NCBI GenBank assembly: GCA_017540915.1
Contig: JAFYAD010000243.1
Coordinates: forward strand, 1 to 5,495
Length of the DNA stretch: 5,495 bases
Reading direction: 5' to 3'
Origin: Lachnospiraceae bacterium
GTDB taxonomy: Bacteria > Bacillota_A > Clostridia > Lachnospirales > Lachnospiraceae
Below, piece after piece: positions 1 through 5,495 of the stretch (positions within the stretch are counted from its first letter, which is position 1; each line of letters begins with the position of its first letter). Position numbers and translations under genes: made by a program. The notes beneath the pieces are model-generated. The model had not been told where the DNA came from. It did no database searches and worked only from the letters and a program-made list of their open reading frames with translations.

Positions 1-1
1 A

Positions 2-766
2 TCCCTTCAGGACAAGGAAGAACTTAATAACGAAAAGATCAGGGAATTAAACCTGAGATACCTTCCCGAGCAGGTTTTCATAGAGTATAACGGAACGTGG
101 GAGATGGGCCTTATATTGGATCTTAATGTACCTGAGGGCTGGATTGTGGTACAGACTCTGACAACAGTGGATGCCAGCACCTTCGAGATGTATCTGAACA
201 ACATGAAATCCATGATGCTGGAACAGTTTTTCATGTCAGATGTAGTCATCTTTAACAGATGTGATGATGACACTCCGAAGTCTAAATTCAGGCGTATAGT
301 AAAAGCCAAAAACCGTAAGACACAGCTGGCTTACGAGAGAAAAGACGGAACTATGGATGACGGTGAAGATCAGGAGCTCCCCTATGATATGTCGCAGGAT
401 GAGCTTGAGATCACGGATGCCGATTACGGTATCTGGTTTTTGGATTGTATGGACAACCCCAAAAATTACATCGGTAAAAAAGTGAGTTTTCTGGCTCTGG
501 TCTACAGACCGGATGGCAAATTCAAAAATAATATCTTTGTGCCGGGGCGTTTTGCCATGACATGCTGTGTTGAGGATATACAATTTATAGGCATGAAATG
601 CGTTTACGATCAGGCATATACCTTAAAGCATCGCAGCTGGATCAATATCACCGCTGAGATCAGGTATGAGTTTTCGCTTGAATACAAGGGAAAAGGTCCG
701 GTATTGCATGCTATCTCGGTAACACCGGCCAAAAAGCCCGAAGATGAGCTGGTTTATTTTAGTTAA
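2..766 (+). CDS. CobW/COG0523-family GTPase with C-terminal YcgQ/DUF1980-like domain (5'-partial)
   Basis: The frame is open from the first full codon at base 2, so the gene starts upstream; the ATG at 104 lies inside conserved sequence and is not the start. 254 residues are visible. Residues 20-33 (YLPEQVFIEYNGTW) and the segment around 75-112 match the second half of CobW/G3E GTPases. NRCD at 85-88 sits where the NKxD guanine-specificity motif belongs, and an FRRIVKAKN stretch follows, as is usual in the family. After an acidic linker (about 115-138), residues 142-254 resemble the C-terminal domain of YcgQ/TIGR03943 (DUF1980) proteins, with YRPDGKF, VPGRFAMTCC (Cys188, Cys189) and an ending in LVYFS. 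COG0523 proteins are putative metal-insertion or zinc-homeostasis GTPases, and YcgQ proteins pair with a YcgR-type permease, so a permease gene may lie just upstream (inference). It is probably cytosolic. The Walker A and metal-binding CxCC motifs are outside the window and cannot be checked. Confidence 0.8.
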   Translation, partial: SLQDKEELNNEKIRELNLRYLPEQVFIEYNGTWEMGLILDLNVPEGWIVVQTLTTVDASTFEMYLNNMKSMMLEQFFMSDVVIFNRCDDDTPKSKFRRIVKAKNRKTQLAYERKDGTMDDGEDQELPYDMSQDELEITDADYGIWFLDCMDNPKNYIGKKVSFLALVYRPDGKFKNNIFVPGRFAMTCCVEDIQFIGMKCVYDQAYTLKHRSWINITAEIRYEFSLEYKGKGPVLHAISVTPAKKPEDELVYFS

Positions 767-843
767 TGATATGTATTTCATGCCATTGAACGACATTAAC
801 TACCATTTTACAAATACGGAATAACGTTTGGATTTCGTTCAAT
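760..843 (+). repeat. Two interlocked perfect 9-bp inverted repeats (possible H-type pseudoknot)
   Basis: Repeat A is TAGTTAATG at 760-768 and CATTAACTA at 794-802. Repeat B is ATTGAACGA at 785-793 and TCGTTCAAT at 835-843. The arms occur in the order A, B, A', B', and B abuts A' with no base between them. This is the topology of a classical H-type pseudoknot, with loops of 16 bases (769-784) and 32 bases (803-834). The first arm contains the TAA stop (764-766) of the upstream GTPase gene. All of it lies upstream of the probable nfnA promoter, so in RNA it would be in the 3' region of the upstream transcript. As DNA, the same arms could be operator half-sites. There is no U-run, so it is not a standard terminator. 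The pairing is read directly; any function is inference. Confidence 0.55.
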
Positions 844-854
844 AGTCGGGTGAA

Positions 855-886
855 TTGGTAACCGGAATTGCTAATAAGTATATAAT
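855..886 (+). promoter_or_regulatory. Probable sigma-A promoter for nfnAB
   Basis: A TATATAAT block at 879-886 contains a consensus -10 TATAAT (881-886). The best -35 candidate is TTGGTA at 855-860, spaced 18 bases from TATATA (879-884) or 20 from TATAAT, so the -35 is weak or non-optimal. Transcription would start near 892-894, giving a very short leader that begins just before the Shine-Dalgarno at 897. GAATTG occurs twice (852-857 and 865-870, 13 bases apart) over the -35 region and might be a regulator site, but this is weak. Confidence 0.5.
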
Positions 887-896
887 ATGTTTTTTC

Positions 897-903
897 AAGG
901 AGG
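897..903 (+). promoter_or_regulatory. Shine-Dalgarno of nfnA
   Basis: AAGGAGG, a near-perfect anti-16S match, lies 6 bases before the ATG at 910. It fixes this codon as the start and predicts strong translation. Confidence 0.85.
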
Positions 904-909
904 AGTAAT

Positions 910-1788
910 ATGTACAAGATCACCAGAAAGGAGCGCCTGGCAGACAATATCATATTATTTGATGTTGAAGCGCCTCGCGTGGCACAGAACTGTCTTCCGG
1001 GTCAGTTTATTGTGGCAAAGACAGATGAGACGGGAGAGAGGATACCTCTTACGATCTGCGATTATGACAGACAGGCAGGTACTGTCACCATCGTGATCCA
1101 GACTATAGGAGCATCTACCATGCGTATGTGCGAGCTTGAAGTGGGTGAGTACATGATGGATTTTGCCGGACCTTTGGGACAGCCGTCTGATCTTTGTATT
1201 GAGGCAAATCTCGAAGAGACAAAGGCAAAAAAAATAGTATTCATAGCAGGCGGTCTTGGAACAGCGCCTGTTTATCCGCAGGTTAAATGGCTTCATGAGC
1301 ACGGCGTTAAATGTGATGTCATCATGGGGTCGCGCAATAAGGATCTGCTCTTTTACATTGATGAGATGAAGGCAGTGGCAGAGAATGTATATGTCACCAC
1401 AGATGACGGTTCCTTCGGTTTCCACGGTATGGGCACAGACCAGCTGAAGGCTTTATATGCCGAGGGAAAGACATATGATCATTGTGTTGCCATCGGTCCC
1501 ATGATCATGATGAAATTTGTTTGCAAACTCACAAAGGAACTGGGACTTCATACCATAGTTTCCATGAATCCGCTGATGGTGGACGGTACGGGAATGTGCG
1601 GTGCCTGCAGACTGATAGTGGACGGTAAAGTTAAGTTCGCCTGTGTTGACGGACCTGAGTTTGACGGACATCTGGTGGATTTCGATCTTGCCATGAAACG
1701 TATGGCACAGTATAAGACAGAGGAAGGCAGAACAAAGCTCGCTTACGAAGAAGGTTCAACACACCACGGAGGATGTGGTGTATGTTAG
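910..1788 (+). CDS. nfnA: NfnA/SudB-like ferredoxin-NADP+ oxidoreductase small subunit
   Basis: The 292-residue product belongs to the FAD/NAD-binding small-subunit family annotated as sulfide/dihydroorotate-dehydrogenase-like or ferredoxin:NADP reductase alpha. With NfnB it forms the cytosolic complex that couples NADH plus reduced ferredoxin to reduction of two NADP+; in that complex this subunit carries the bifurcating FAD, an NAD(H) site and a [2Fe-2S] cluster. Visible support: an N-terminal FAD barrel with RIPLTICD at 44-51; a Rossmann-type NAD segment with IAGGLGTAP at 112-120; and a cluster motif with Asp225 in VDGTGMCGAC, Cys230, Cys233 and Cys245. The Asp matches the unusual aspartate ligand reported for the Thermotoga maritima protein (family knowledge). 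Length is normal for the family. The tail ends HHGGCGVC, and the bases coding GCGVC recur downstream. The partner nfnB follows after 141 bases. SudB or a dihydroorotate dehydrogenase electron-transfer subunit are alternatives, but the neighbouring nfnB favours Nfn. Confidence 0.9.
   Translation: MYKITRKERLADNIILFDVEAPRVAQNCLPGQFIVAKTDETGERIPLTICDYDRQAGTVTIVIQTIGASTMRMCELEVGEYMMDFAGPLGQPSDLCIEANLEETKAKKIVFIAGGLGTAPVYPQVKWLHEHGVKCDVIMGSRNKDLLFYIDEMKAVAENVYVTTDDGSFGFHGMGTDQLKALYAEGKTYDHCVAIGPMIMMKFVCKLTKELGLHTIVSMNPLMVDGTGMCGACRLIVDGKVKFACVDGPEFDGHLVDFDLAMKRMAQYKTEEGRTKLAYEEGSTHHGGCGVC
1771..1787 (+). repeat. 17-bp direct repeat, upstream copy (3' end of nfnA)
   Basis: GGATGTGGTGTATGTTA encodes the last five residues (GCGVC) of NfnA plus the first two bases of its TAG stop. 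An exact second copy lies at 1888-1904, 117 bases on, in the same reading phase. Identity stops abruptly on both sides (A versus C before, G versus A after). Confidence 0.9.
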
Positions 1789-1816
1789 CTCCTGCGAGTC
1801 GAAGACGAAGCAGGAG
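1789..1816 (+). other. RNA hairpin 1 in the nfnA-nfnB spacer
   Basis: CTCCTGC (1789-1795) pairs with GCAGGAG (1810-1816) over 7 bp. Inside, a GA/GAA internal loop leads to a GTC/GAC 3-bp stem (1798-1800 and 1804-1806) closed by a GAA loop. It begins immediately after the nfnA stop. No U-run follows, so it is not a rho-independent terminator. Confidence 0.65.
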
Positions 1817-1837
1817 GTTACAGACACCTATACAGGA

Positions 1838-1883
1838 TCACTTAACGAGACGAGGCAAGAAGAGCCGAAGTCGAGTTTAGTGA
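1838..1883 (+). other. RNA hairpin 2 in the nfnA-nfnB spacer, with stacked G.A internal loops
   Basis: Pairs: TCACT (1838-1842) with AGTGA (1879-1883); AAC (1844-1846) with GTT (1875-1877); GAC (1849-1851) with GTC (1870-1872); GGC (1854-1856) with GCC (1864-1866). The helices are separated by a T.T mismatch, a symmetric GA/GA loop (1847-1848 with 1873-1874) able to form tandem sheared G.A pairs, and a GA/GAA loop. The apical loop is 1857-1863. The regular 3-bp/G.A alternation suggests an RNA fold rather than a protein-binding dyad. Confidence 0.6.
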
Positions 1884-1887
1884 CATC

Positions 1888-1904
1888 GGATGTGGTGTAT
1901 GTTA
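1888..1904 (+). repeat. 17-bp direct repeat, downstream copy
   Basis: Exact copy of 1771-1787. It is followed by A, so the copy would read GCGVC then TAA; this may be the original nfnA end, now stranded in the spacer. It lies 14 bases before the nfnB Shine-Dalgarno. Confidence 0.9.
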
Positions 1905-1918
1905 ATATAGAGTTTGGT

Positions 1919-1923
1919 GGAGG
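1919..1923 (+). promoter_or_regulatory. Shine-Dalgarno of nfnB
   Basis: GGAGG lies 6 bases before the ATG at 1930 and fixes that start. It is outside both upstream hairpins, so it should be accessible. Confidence 0.8.
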
Positions 1924-1929
1924 AAAGCA

Positions 1930-3321
1930 ATGGATGTATTAAAGAGAGTTCCTGTCAGGGAGCAGGATCCTACTGAGCGTGCGACAAACTTTGAAGAGGT
2001 TTGTCTTGGCTATAATATGGATGAGGCGAGAGAGGAAGCAGGACGCTGCCTTAATTGCAAAAATGCACAGTGTATAAAGGGATGCCCGGTGTCCATTAAC
2101 ATCCCGGGATTTATAGAGCAGGTAAAAGACGGCAATATTGAGAAGGCTTACGAGATAATATCCGAGTCCAGCGCGTTGCCGGCAGTCTGCGGTCGTGTTT
2201 GTCCGCAGGAGACCCAGTGTGAGGGCAAGTGTATCAGAGGATTTAAGGGTGATCCCCTGTCCATCGGAAAACTTGAGCGCTTTGTGGCTGATTACGCCAG
2301 AGAGAATGGCATTAAGCCCAAGGCACCGGAGCAGAAGAACGGTCATAAGGTGGCTGTTATCGGTTCGGGTCCCGCAGGACTCACATGTGCGGGAGATCTG
2401 GCAAAGGCCGGATTTGACGTTACTATTTTTGAAGCGCTTCATAAAGCCGGAGGAGTTTTGTCTTACGGAATTCCTGAGTTCCGTCTCCCAAAGGATAAGG
2501 TTGTGGCAAGCGAGGTTGCCAATGTTGAGAGTCTTGGTGTGAAGATCGAGACAAACGTCGTTATCGGAAAGTCTACCACTATTGATGAACTTATGGATAA
2601 AGAGGGGTTCGAAGCCGTATTCATCGGTTCGGGTGCAGGTCTTCCCAGATTCATGGGAATTCCGGGTGAGCAGGCTCTTGGCGTGTTCTCCGCAAATGAG
2701 TTCCTGACCAGAAATAACCTTATGAAGGCTTACCTTGATGAGTATGATACACCTATTTCAAGGGGCAAAAAGGTGGTTGTTGTAGGTGGCGGAAACGTTG
2801 CCATGGATGCAGCCCGTACGGCAAAGAGACTCGGCGCTGAAGTTCATGTTGTCTACCGACGCGGTGAGGCCGAGCTTCCCGCCAGAGTGGAAGAAGTTCA
2901 TCACGCCAAGGAAGAGGGCATCATATTCGATCTCCTTCAGAATCCTACAGAGATCCTGGTGGATGAGAACGGTTATGTAAAAGGAATCCGTATCATCAAG
3001 ATGGAGCTTGGCGAGCCGGATGAGAGCGGAAGACGTTCGCCGGTGGAGATTCCCGGTTCGGAGTACGAGATTGAGGCAGATACAGTCATAATGTCACTGG
3101 GTACCTCACCGAATCCGCTTATTTCTTCCACTACCATAGGTTTGGATGTCAATAAGAGAAAGTGCATCATCGCTTCCGAGGAGACAGGCGCCACATCCAA
3201 AGAGGGCGTGTTTGCCGGAGGAGATGCGGTGACAGGTGCTGCAACTGTTATCCTGGCCATGGGAGCAGGAAAGAATGCCGCAAAGGGCATTATAAAATTC
3301 TTTGAAGAGAAAGATGCCTGA
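1930..3321 (+). CDS. nfnB: NfnB-like NADPH-binding large subunit (GltD-like flavoprotein)
   Basis: The 463-residue cytosolic product is of the GltD/NfnB family (often annotated NADPH-dependent glutamate synthase small chain, gltA). In NfnAB it carries two [4Fe-4S] clusters, an FAD and the NADP+ site, and accepts electrons from ferredoxin. Visible: an N-terminal Fe-S domain with Cys40, 43, 48, 52 and Cys87, 91, 97, 101; FAD motif GSGPAG at 145-150; NADPH motif GGGNVAMD at 286-293 followed by VYRRGEAELPAR at 308-319; and the C-terminal FAD motif AGGDAVTGAATV at 429-440. A glutamate ligand to one cluster is reported in the T. maritima protein; Glu94 and Glu98 are candidates here. Length is typical and the frame is intact. 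The nfnA gene directly upstream, and the absence of a glutamate synthase large-subunit gene in the window, favour Nfn over glutamate synthase. Expression probably comes from the promoter before nfnA. Confidence 0.9.
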   Translation: MDVLKRVPVREQDPTERATNFEEVCLGYNMDEAREEAGRCLNCKNAQCIKGCPVSINIPGFIEQVKDGNIEKAYEIISESSALPAVCGRVCPQETQCEGKCIRGFKGDPLSIGKLERFVADYARENGIKPKAPEQKNGHKVAVIGSGPAGLTCAGDLAKAGFDVTIFEALHKAGGVLSYGIPEFRLPKDKVVASEVANVESLGVKIETNVVIGKSTTIDELMDKEGFEAVFIGSGAGLPRFMGIPGEQALGVFSANEFLTRNNLMKAYLDEYDTPISRGKKVVVVGGGNVAMDAARTAKRLGAEVHVVYRRGEAELPARVEEVHHAKEEGIIFDLLQNPTEILVDENGYVKGIRIIKMELGEPDESGRRSPVEIPGSEYEIEADTVIMSLGTSPNPLISSTTIGLDVNKRKCIIASEETGATSKEGVFAGGDAVTGAATVILAMGAGKNAAKGIIKFFEEKDA

Positions 3322-3341
3322 TGTGCATCATTACAATGTGT

Positions 3342-3360
3342 TATCCGTTAATATCCGTTA
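3342..3360 (+). repeat. Tandem TATCCGTTA pair, 10-bp period
   Basis: TATCCGTTA occurs at 3342-3350 and 3352-3360, separated by one A, in the 54-base gap before the next gene. The second copy ends 4 bases before the GGGGAG Shine-Dalgarno. A one-helical-turn spacing could suit a protein bound to one face of DNA, but the repeat is short and may be chance or slippage. Confidence 0.5.
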
Positions 3361-3375
3361 CATCGGGGAGCTGAA

Positions 3376-5495
3376 ATGATCAGACAGATTGAGGAAATGG
3401 CAAAGGGTAATATCGAGATGGAGAGGCCTTCCGTAGAACTTTCTGCGGAAAGCCTTGTATTTGATGTACCTTTTGGCGGATCGTACGAGGGTGATTTCGT
3501 TATCAGCACTCAGGGTGATTCCGTTCTGGAAGCGGATATTCTATGTTTTAATAATAACGTGACCGAATTGCGAAACTCCGTTGTAAACGGCAATGTAAAG
3601 ATAAGCTTCGTGTACCGTGCCCAGAGTCTTAAGGTGGGTGATACGGATACGGGAAGCTTTTTTATAGTTACTAACGGCGGTGAGTTTCAGATCAATTTCA
3701 GTGCGAGGGTCATAGGAGAAAAGATCATCGCGTCTACCGGCGAGATAGCTTCGCTGTCGGATTTTACCCGGCTTTACGAGATCAATCCCAAAGAAGCCGA
3801 GGCAATATATAAAAGTGATGCCTTCTCCATGCTGCTTACTAATACCAAGAACAGGCTATATTACAGAAAGATACGGAGCGTTGAGGAATTCCTCATTGCC
3901 GCCAGCTACAAAAAGCGGGCTATGTTCACTGTGGACCGCAATGTTATAAGGTTCTCTGAGCTTTTGGGCGATGAGTATACGGAGAGTATACTGCTGCGAA
4001 AAAAAGAGTTCGGAAAGATCGGCATAAAGGCATCTACGGACTCTGCTTTTGTACATCTCGACAAAGAATATATCAGAGAAGACGATTTTGTAGCAGGAGA
4101 GTACAGGCTGTCTTTCACTATAGACAGAGAGCGTTTGTATAAAGGAGAAAATACCGGGCGCATCGTATTGGAAAACAACTTCCAGAGGGAAGTTATAACC
4201 GTCAATGTCTCCGTTGTATCCGAGGTGACGTTGACAAGAGAAGACCCGGCGGGAGATAAAAAGTTTAACCTGAGACTGTCTGTCATGTATGAGGAATACC
4301 TGGCGGGGATCATGGTAACCGGCGCCTGGGTCACAAAGACTATCGAACTGATAAAGTCCTATAACAGCGGTTCGGTAAGGCATGAACTCTACAAGGCCTA
4401 TGTCATGTTGATCAATAAGCAGATGCAGGATTTCAGGACTGTTGTGGATGCCCTGAAGACCCGTACGGACAAGTTTGACATGAGGGACAGTATGCTGTTT
4501 GGCTGTCTGCTTTACCTTGTGGAAACTGACGAGAAAAAGCGGGAGACTATATTTGCCCAGATCTCGGATATTTATGCCAATAACATGGATGATTCTTTTA
4601 TCAGATACTGCATGCTGTTGCCGGATGCCCCGGGATTGGATGAAAAGATAAGGCTCTCCATGATAATCAGGTGGATAAAGGACGGAGAGAACAGCCCGTT
4701 TTTTTATGCGAATGCCTGCAAGATATTAAACAAATACCCATTCTATCTCACAGATCTCAAGCCGGAGATGCTGAAGATATTAAATTGGGGTGTAAAAAAG
4801 AAAGTCATAGGAAAGGCTCTTTGCGACCAGCTGGTGTCCGTGTACGGGGTGTCCTCGGGATACAGTAAACTGGTGGACCGCATCATCACGGGATGCTATG
4901 AGATGTTTCCGTCGAAAGATACCTTGGGAGCTGTATGCCAGTACAGGATAAAAGGCGATCTCAGACGTGAAGCGGATCATGAGCTTTACAGGAGAGCCAT
5001 CGAACAGGATATTAAACTTGGCGGTCTTTATGAGTATTTTGTTGCTTCTCTGTCAAAGACACACAGGGAGGAGATACCGAGGCAGGTTGCCATTTATTTC
5101 CGCTACAATAACTCACTGACTGCGAGACAGAAAGCAGCTCTGTATGTGAATATTCTGGCCTCGAAAGATTCTGATCATGAGACATATGATAACTACCGCG
5201 ATCAGATCCATGATTTTGTATTGAGAGAGATGAAGGAAGGGCTGATCGACGACAATCTTTCGGTTCTTTACAATGCGACACTCGAAGATTTCGAGATGGA
5301 TAAGGAGTTTTTTGATGCCCTGTCCAGAACTCTGTATATGAACCGGCTGGTATGTACGAATCCGGCGGCGAAGGTTGTCCATGTCATAAGCGACAGTCTG
5401 TCTGAGATATTTACATATCAGATCGATAACGGTATAGCTTTCATACCGGTCTATCCGGGAGAGTATGTAACCGTGCTTGGTGACCGTGATGGCAG
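3376..5495 (+). CDS. Large protein of unknown function, Ig-like plus helical repeats, DUF5717-like (3'-partial)
   Basis: Frame 1 is open from the ATG at 3376 to the window end without a stop (706 full codons), with GGGGAG (3365-3370) 5 bases upstream. The N-terminus (MIRQIEEMAKGNIEMERPSVELS) and layout resemble, from memory, large lachnospiraceal proteins called DUF5717, which exceed 1000 residues; this name is tentative. Residues about 16-113 look like an Ig-like beta sandwich (alternating strands such as FVIST, FFIVTN, FQINFSARV). About 186-283 looks like a second one, ending in REVITVNVSVVSE. Residues about 297-660 are mainly amphipathic helices resembling TPR-like solenoid repeats. From about 664, beta-rich sequence (VVHVISD, AFIPVYPGEYVTVLG) suggests another sandwich cut by the window. 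There is no signal peptide or membrane segment, so it is probably cytosolic. Function is unknown. It starts 54 bases after nfnB with no visible terminator, so read-through is likely. Confidence 0.8.
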   Translation, partial: MIRQIEEMAKGNIEMERPSVELSAESLVFDVPFGGSYEGDFVISTQGDSVLEADILCFNNNVTELRNSVVNGNVKISFVYRAQSLKVGDTDTGSFFIVTNGGEFQINFSARVIGEKIIASTGEIASLSDFTRLYEINPKEAEAIYKSDAFSMLLTNTKNRLYYRKIRSVEEFLIAASYKKRAMFTVDRNVIRFSELLGDEYTESILLRKKEFGKIGIKASTDSAFVHLDKEYIREDDFVAGEYRLSFTIDRERLYKGENTGRIVLENNFQREVITVNVSVVSEVTLTREDPAGDKKFNLRLSVMYEEYLAGIMVTGAWVTKTIELIKSYNSGSVRHELYKAYVMLINKQMQDFRTVVDALKTRTDKFDMRDSMLFGCLLYLVETDEKKRETIFAQISDIYANNMDDSFIRYCMLLPDAPGLDEKIRLSMIIRWIKDGENSPFFYANACKILNKYPFYLTDLKPEMLKILNWGVKKKVIGKALCDQLVSVYGVSSGYSKLVDRIITGCYEMFPSKDTLGAVCQYRIKGDLRREADHELYRRAIEQDIKLGGLYEYFVASLSKTHREEIPRQVAIYFRYNNSLTARQKAALYVNILASKDSDHETYDNYRDQIHDFVLREMKEGLIDDNLSVLYNATLEDFEMDKEFFDALSRTLYMNRLVCTNPAAKVVHVISDSLSEIFTYQIDNGIAFIPVYPGEYVTVLGDRDG

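Larger units (their letters stand above)
1788..1887 (+). mobile_element. 100-bp G.A-rich double-hairpin element between 17-bp direct repeats (putative insertion)
   Basis: Exactly 100 bases separate the two 17-bp copies. They hold two hairpins (1789-1816 and 1838-1883) that share a related 13-mer: GAGTCGAAGACGA at 1796-1808 and GAGCCGAAGTCGA at 1862-1874, 11 of 13 identical. There is no ORF, no clear terminal inverted repeat and no transposase. The arrangement suggests a short non-autonomous palindromic repeat that inserted at the nfnA stop codon and duplicated the target, leaving the NfnA C-terminus intact. A structured spacer that sets the NfnA:NfnB ratio or protects the mRNA is an alternative, and both could hold. 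Repeats and hairpins are read directly; mobility is inference. Confidence 0.45.

Noticed and set aside
104..106. ATG at 104 as the start of the first gene
   Set aside because: The frame is open to the window edge and the 34 codons before it encode conserved CobW-family sequence (YLPEQVFIEYNGTW), so the gene is 5'-truncated by the window.
767..909. Riboswitch or rho-independent terminator upstream of nfnA
   Set aside because: No known aptamer core was recognised. The T-run at 890-895 is not preceded by a GC-rich hairpin and lies between the -10 and the Shine-Dalgarno.
955..1425. 156-codon minus-strand ORF opposite nfnA
   Set aside because: It lies wholly antisense to a gene with clear family motifs, shows no domain sense and has no ribosome binding site; it is a coding shadow.
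1812..1817. AGGAGG in hairpin 1 as a Shine-Dalgarno for a leader peptide
   Set aside because: No ATG, GTG or TTG with an open frame follows at a usable distance, and the bases are the 3' arm of a 7-bp stem.
1939..2442. 167-codon minus-strand ORF opposite the start of nfnB
   Set aside because: It is antisense to the conserved Fe-S domain of nfnB and has no recognisable protein features.
1930..3321. Glutamate synthase small subunit (GltD)
   Set aside because: Homologous to GltD, but adjacent to an nfnA-type small subunit with no GltB large-subunit gene in the window, so NfnB is the better call.
3319..3330. TGATG/CATCA palindrome over the nfnB stop as a terminator
   Set aside because: The arms are 5 bp with only 2 bases between them and there is no T-run, so it is too weak to be a terminator.
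3856..4383. 175-codon minus-strand ORF and overlapping smaller ones opposite the large gene
   Set aside because: The + strand frame from 3376 is open for 706 codons with a Shine-Dalgarno and protein-like composition; the antisense ORFs are shadows of it.

Overview
The window looks like a chromosomal segment of a low-to-moderate-GC anaerobic Firmicute, most likely a member of the Lachnospiraceae (Butyrivibrio/Roseburia-like). This rests on the gene content: a COG0523 GTPase fused to a YcgQ/DUF1980-like tail, an NfnAB-type ferredoxin/NAD(P) oxidoreductase pair, and a large cytosolic protein resembling lachnospiraceal DUF5717 proteins. Strong AGGAGG-type ribosome binding sites agree. The assignment is inference; no search was run.

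Layout, all genes on the + strand: (1) 2-766, the 3' part of a CobW/COG0523-family GTPase whose Walker A region lies upstream of the window. (2) 767-909, an AT-rich intergenic region with two perfect 9-bp inverted repeats that interlock as an H-type pseudoknot would, followed by a probable promoter and a strong Shine-Dalgarno. (3) 910-1788, nfnA-like small subunit (FAD, NAD, [2Fe-2S]). (4) 1789-1929, an unusual spacer: the last 17 bases of nfnA coding sequence are repeated 117 bp downstream, and the 100 bp between the copies form two G.A-rich hairpins, as if a small palindromic element had inserted at the stop codon. (5) 1930-3321, nfnB-like large subunit (two 4Fe-4S sites, FAD, NADPH). (6) 3376-5495, an open frame of 706 codons running off the window end. 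It encodes a two-Ig-like plus helical-repeat protein of unknown function.

nfnA and nfnB make the central unit. Together they should form the soluble electron-bifurcating complex that couples NADH and reduced ferredoxin to NADPH formation in anaerobes. The flanking GTPase (probably metal homeostasis) and the large uncharacterised protein have no evident functional link to it. No canonical GC-hairpin-plus-U-run terminator was found between any of the genes, so the nfn genes and the downstream gene could be co-transcribed. No tRNA, rRNA, CRISPR array or transposase gene was seen.

The two places most worth a second look are the interlocked inverted repeats at 760-843 and the hairpin element bounded by 17-bp direct repeats at 1771-1904.
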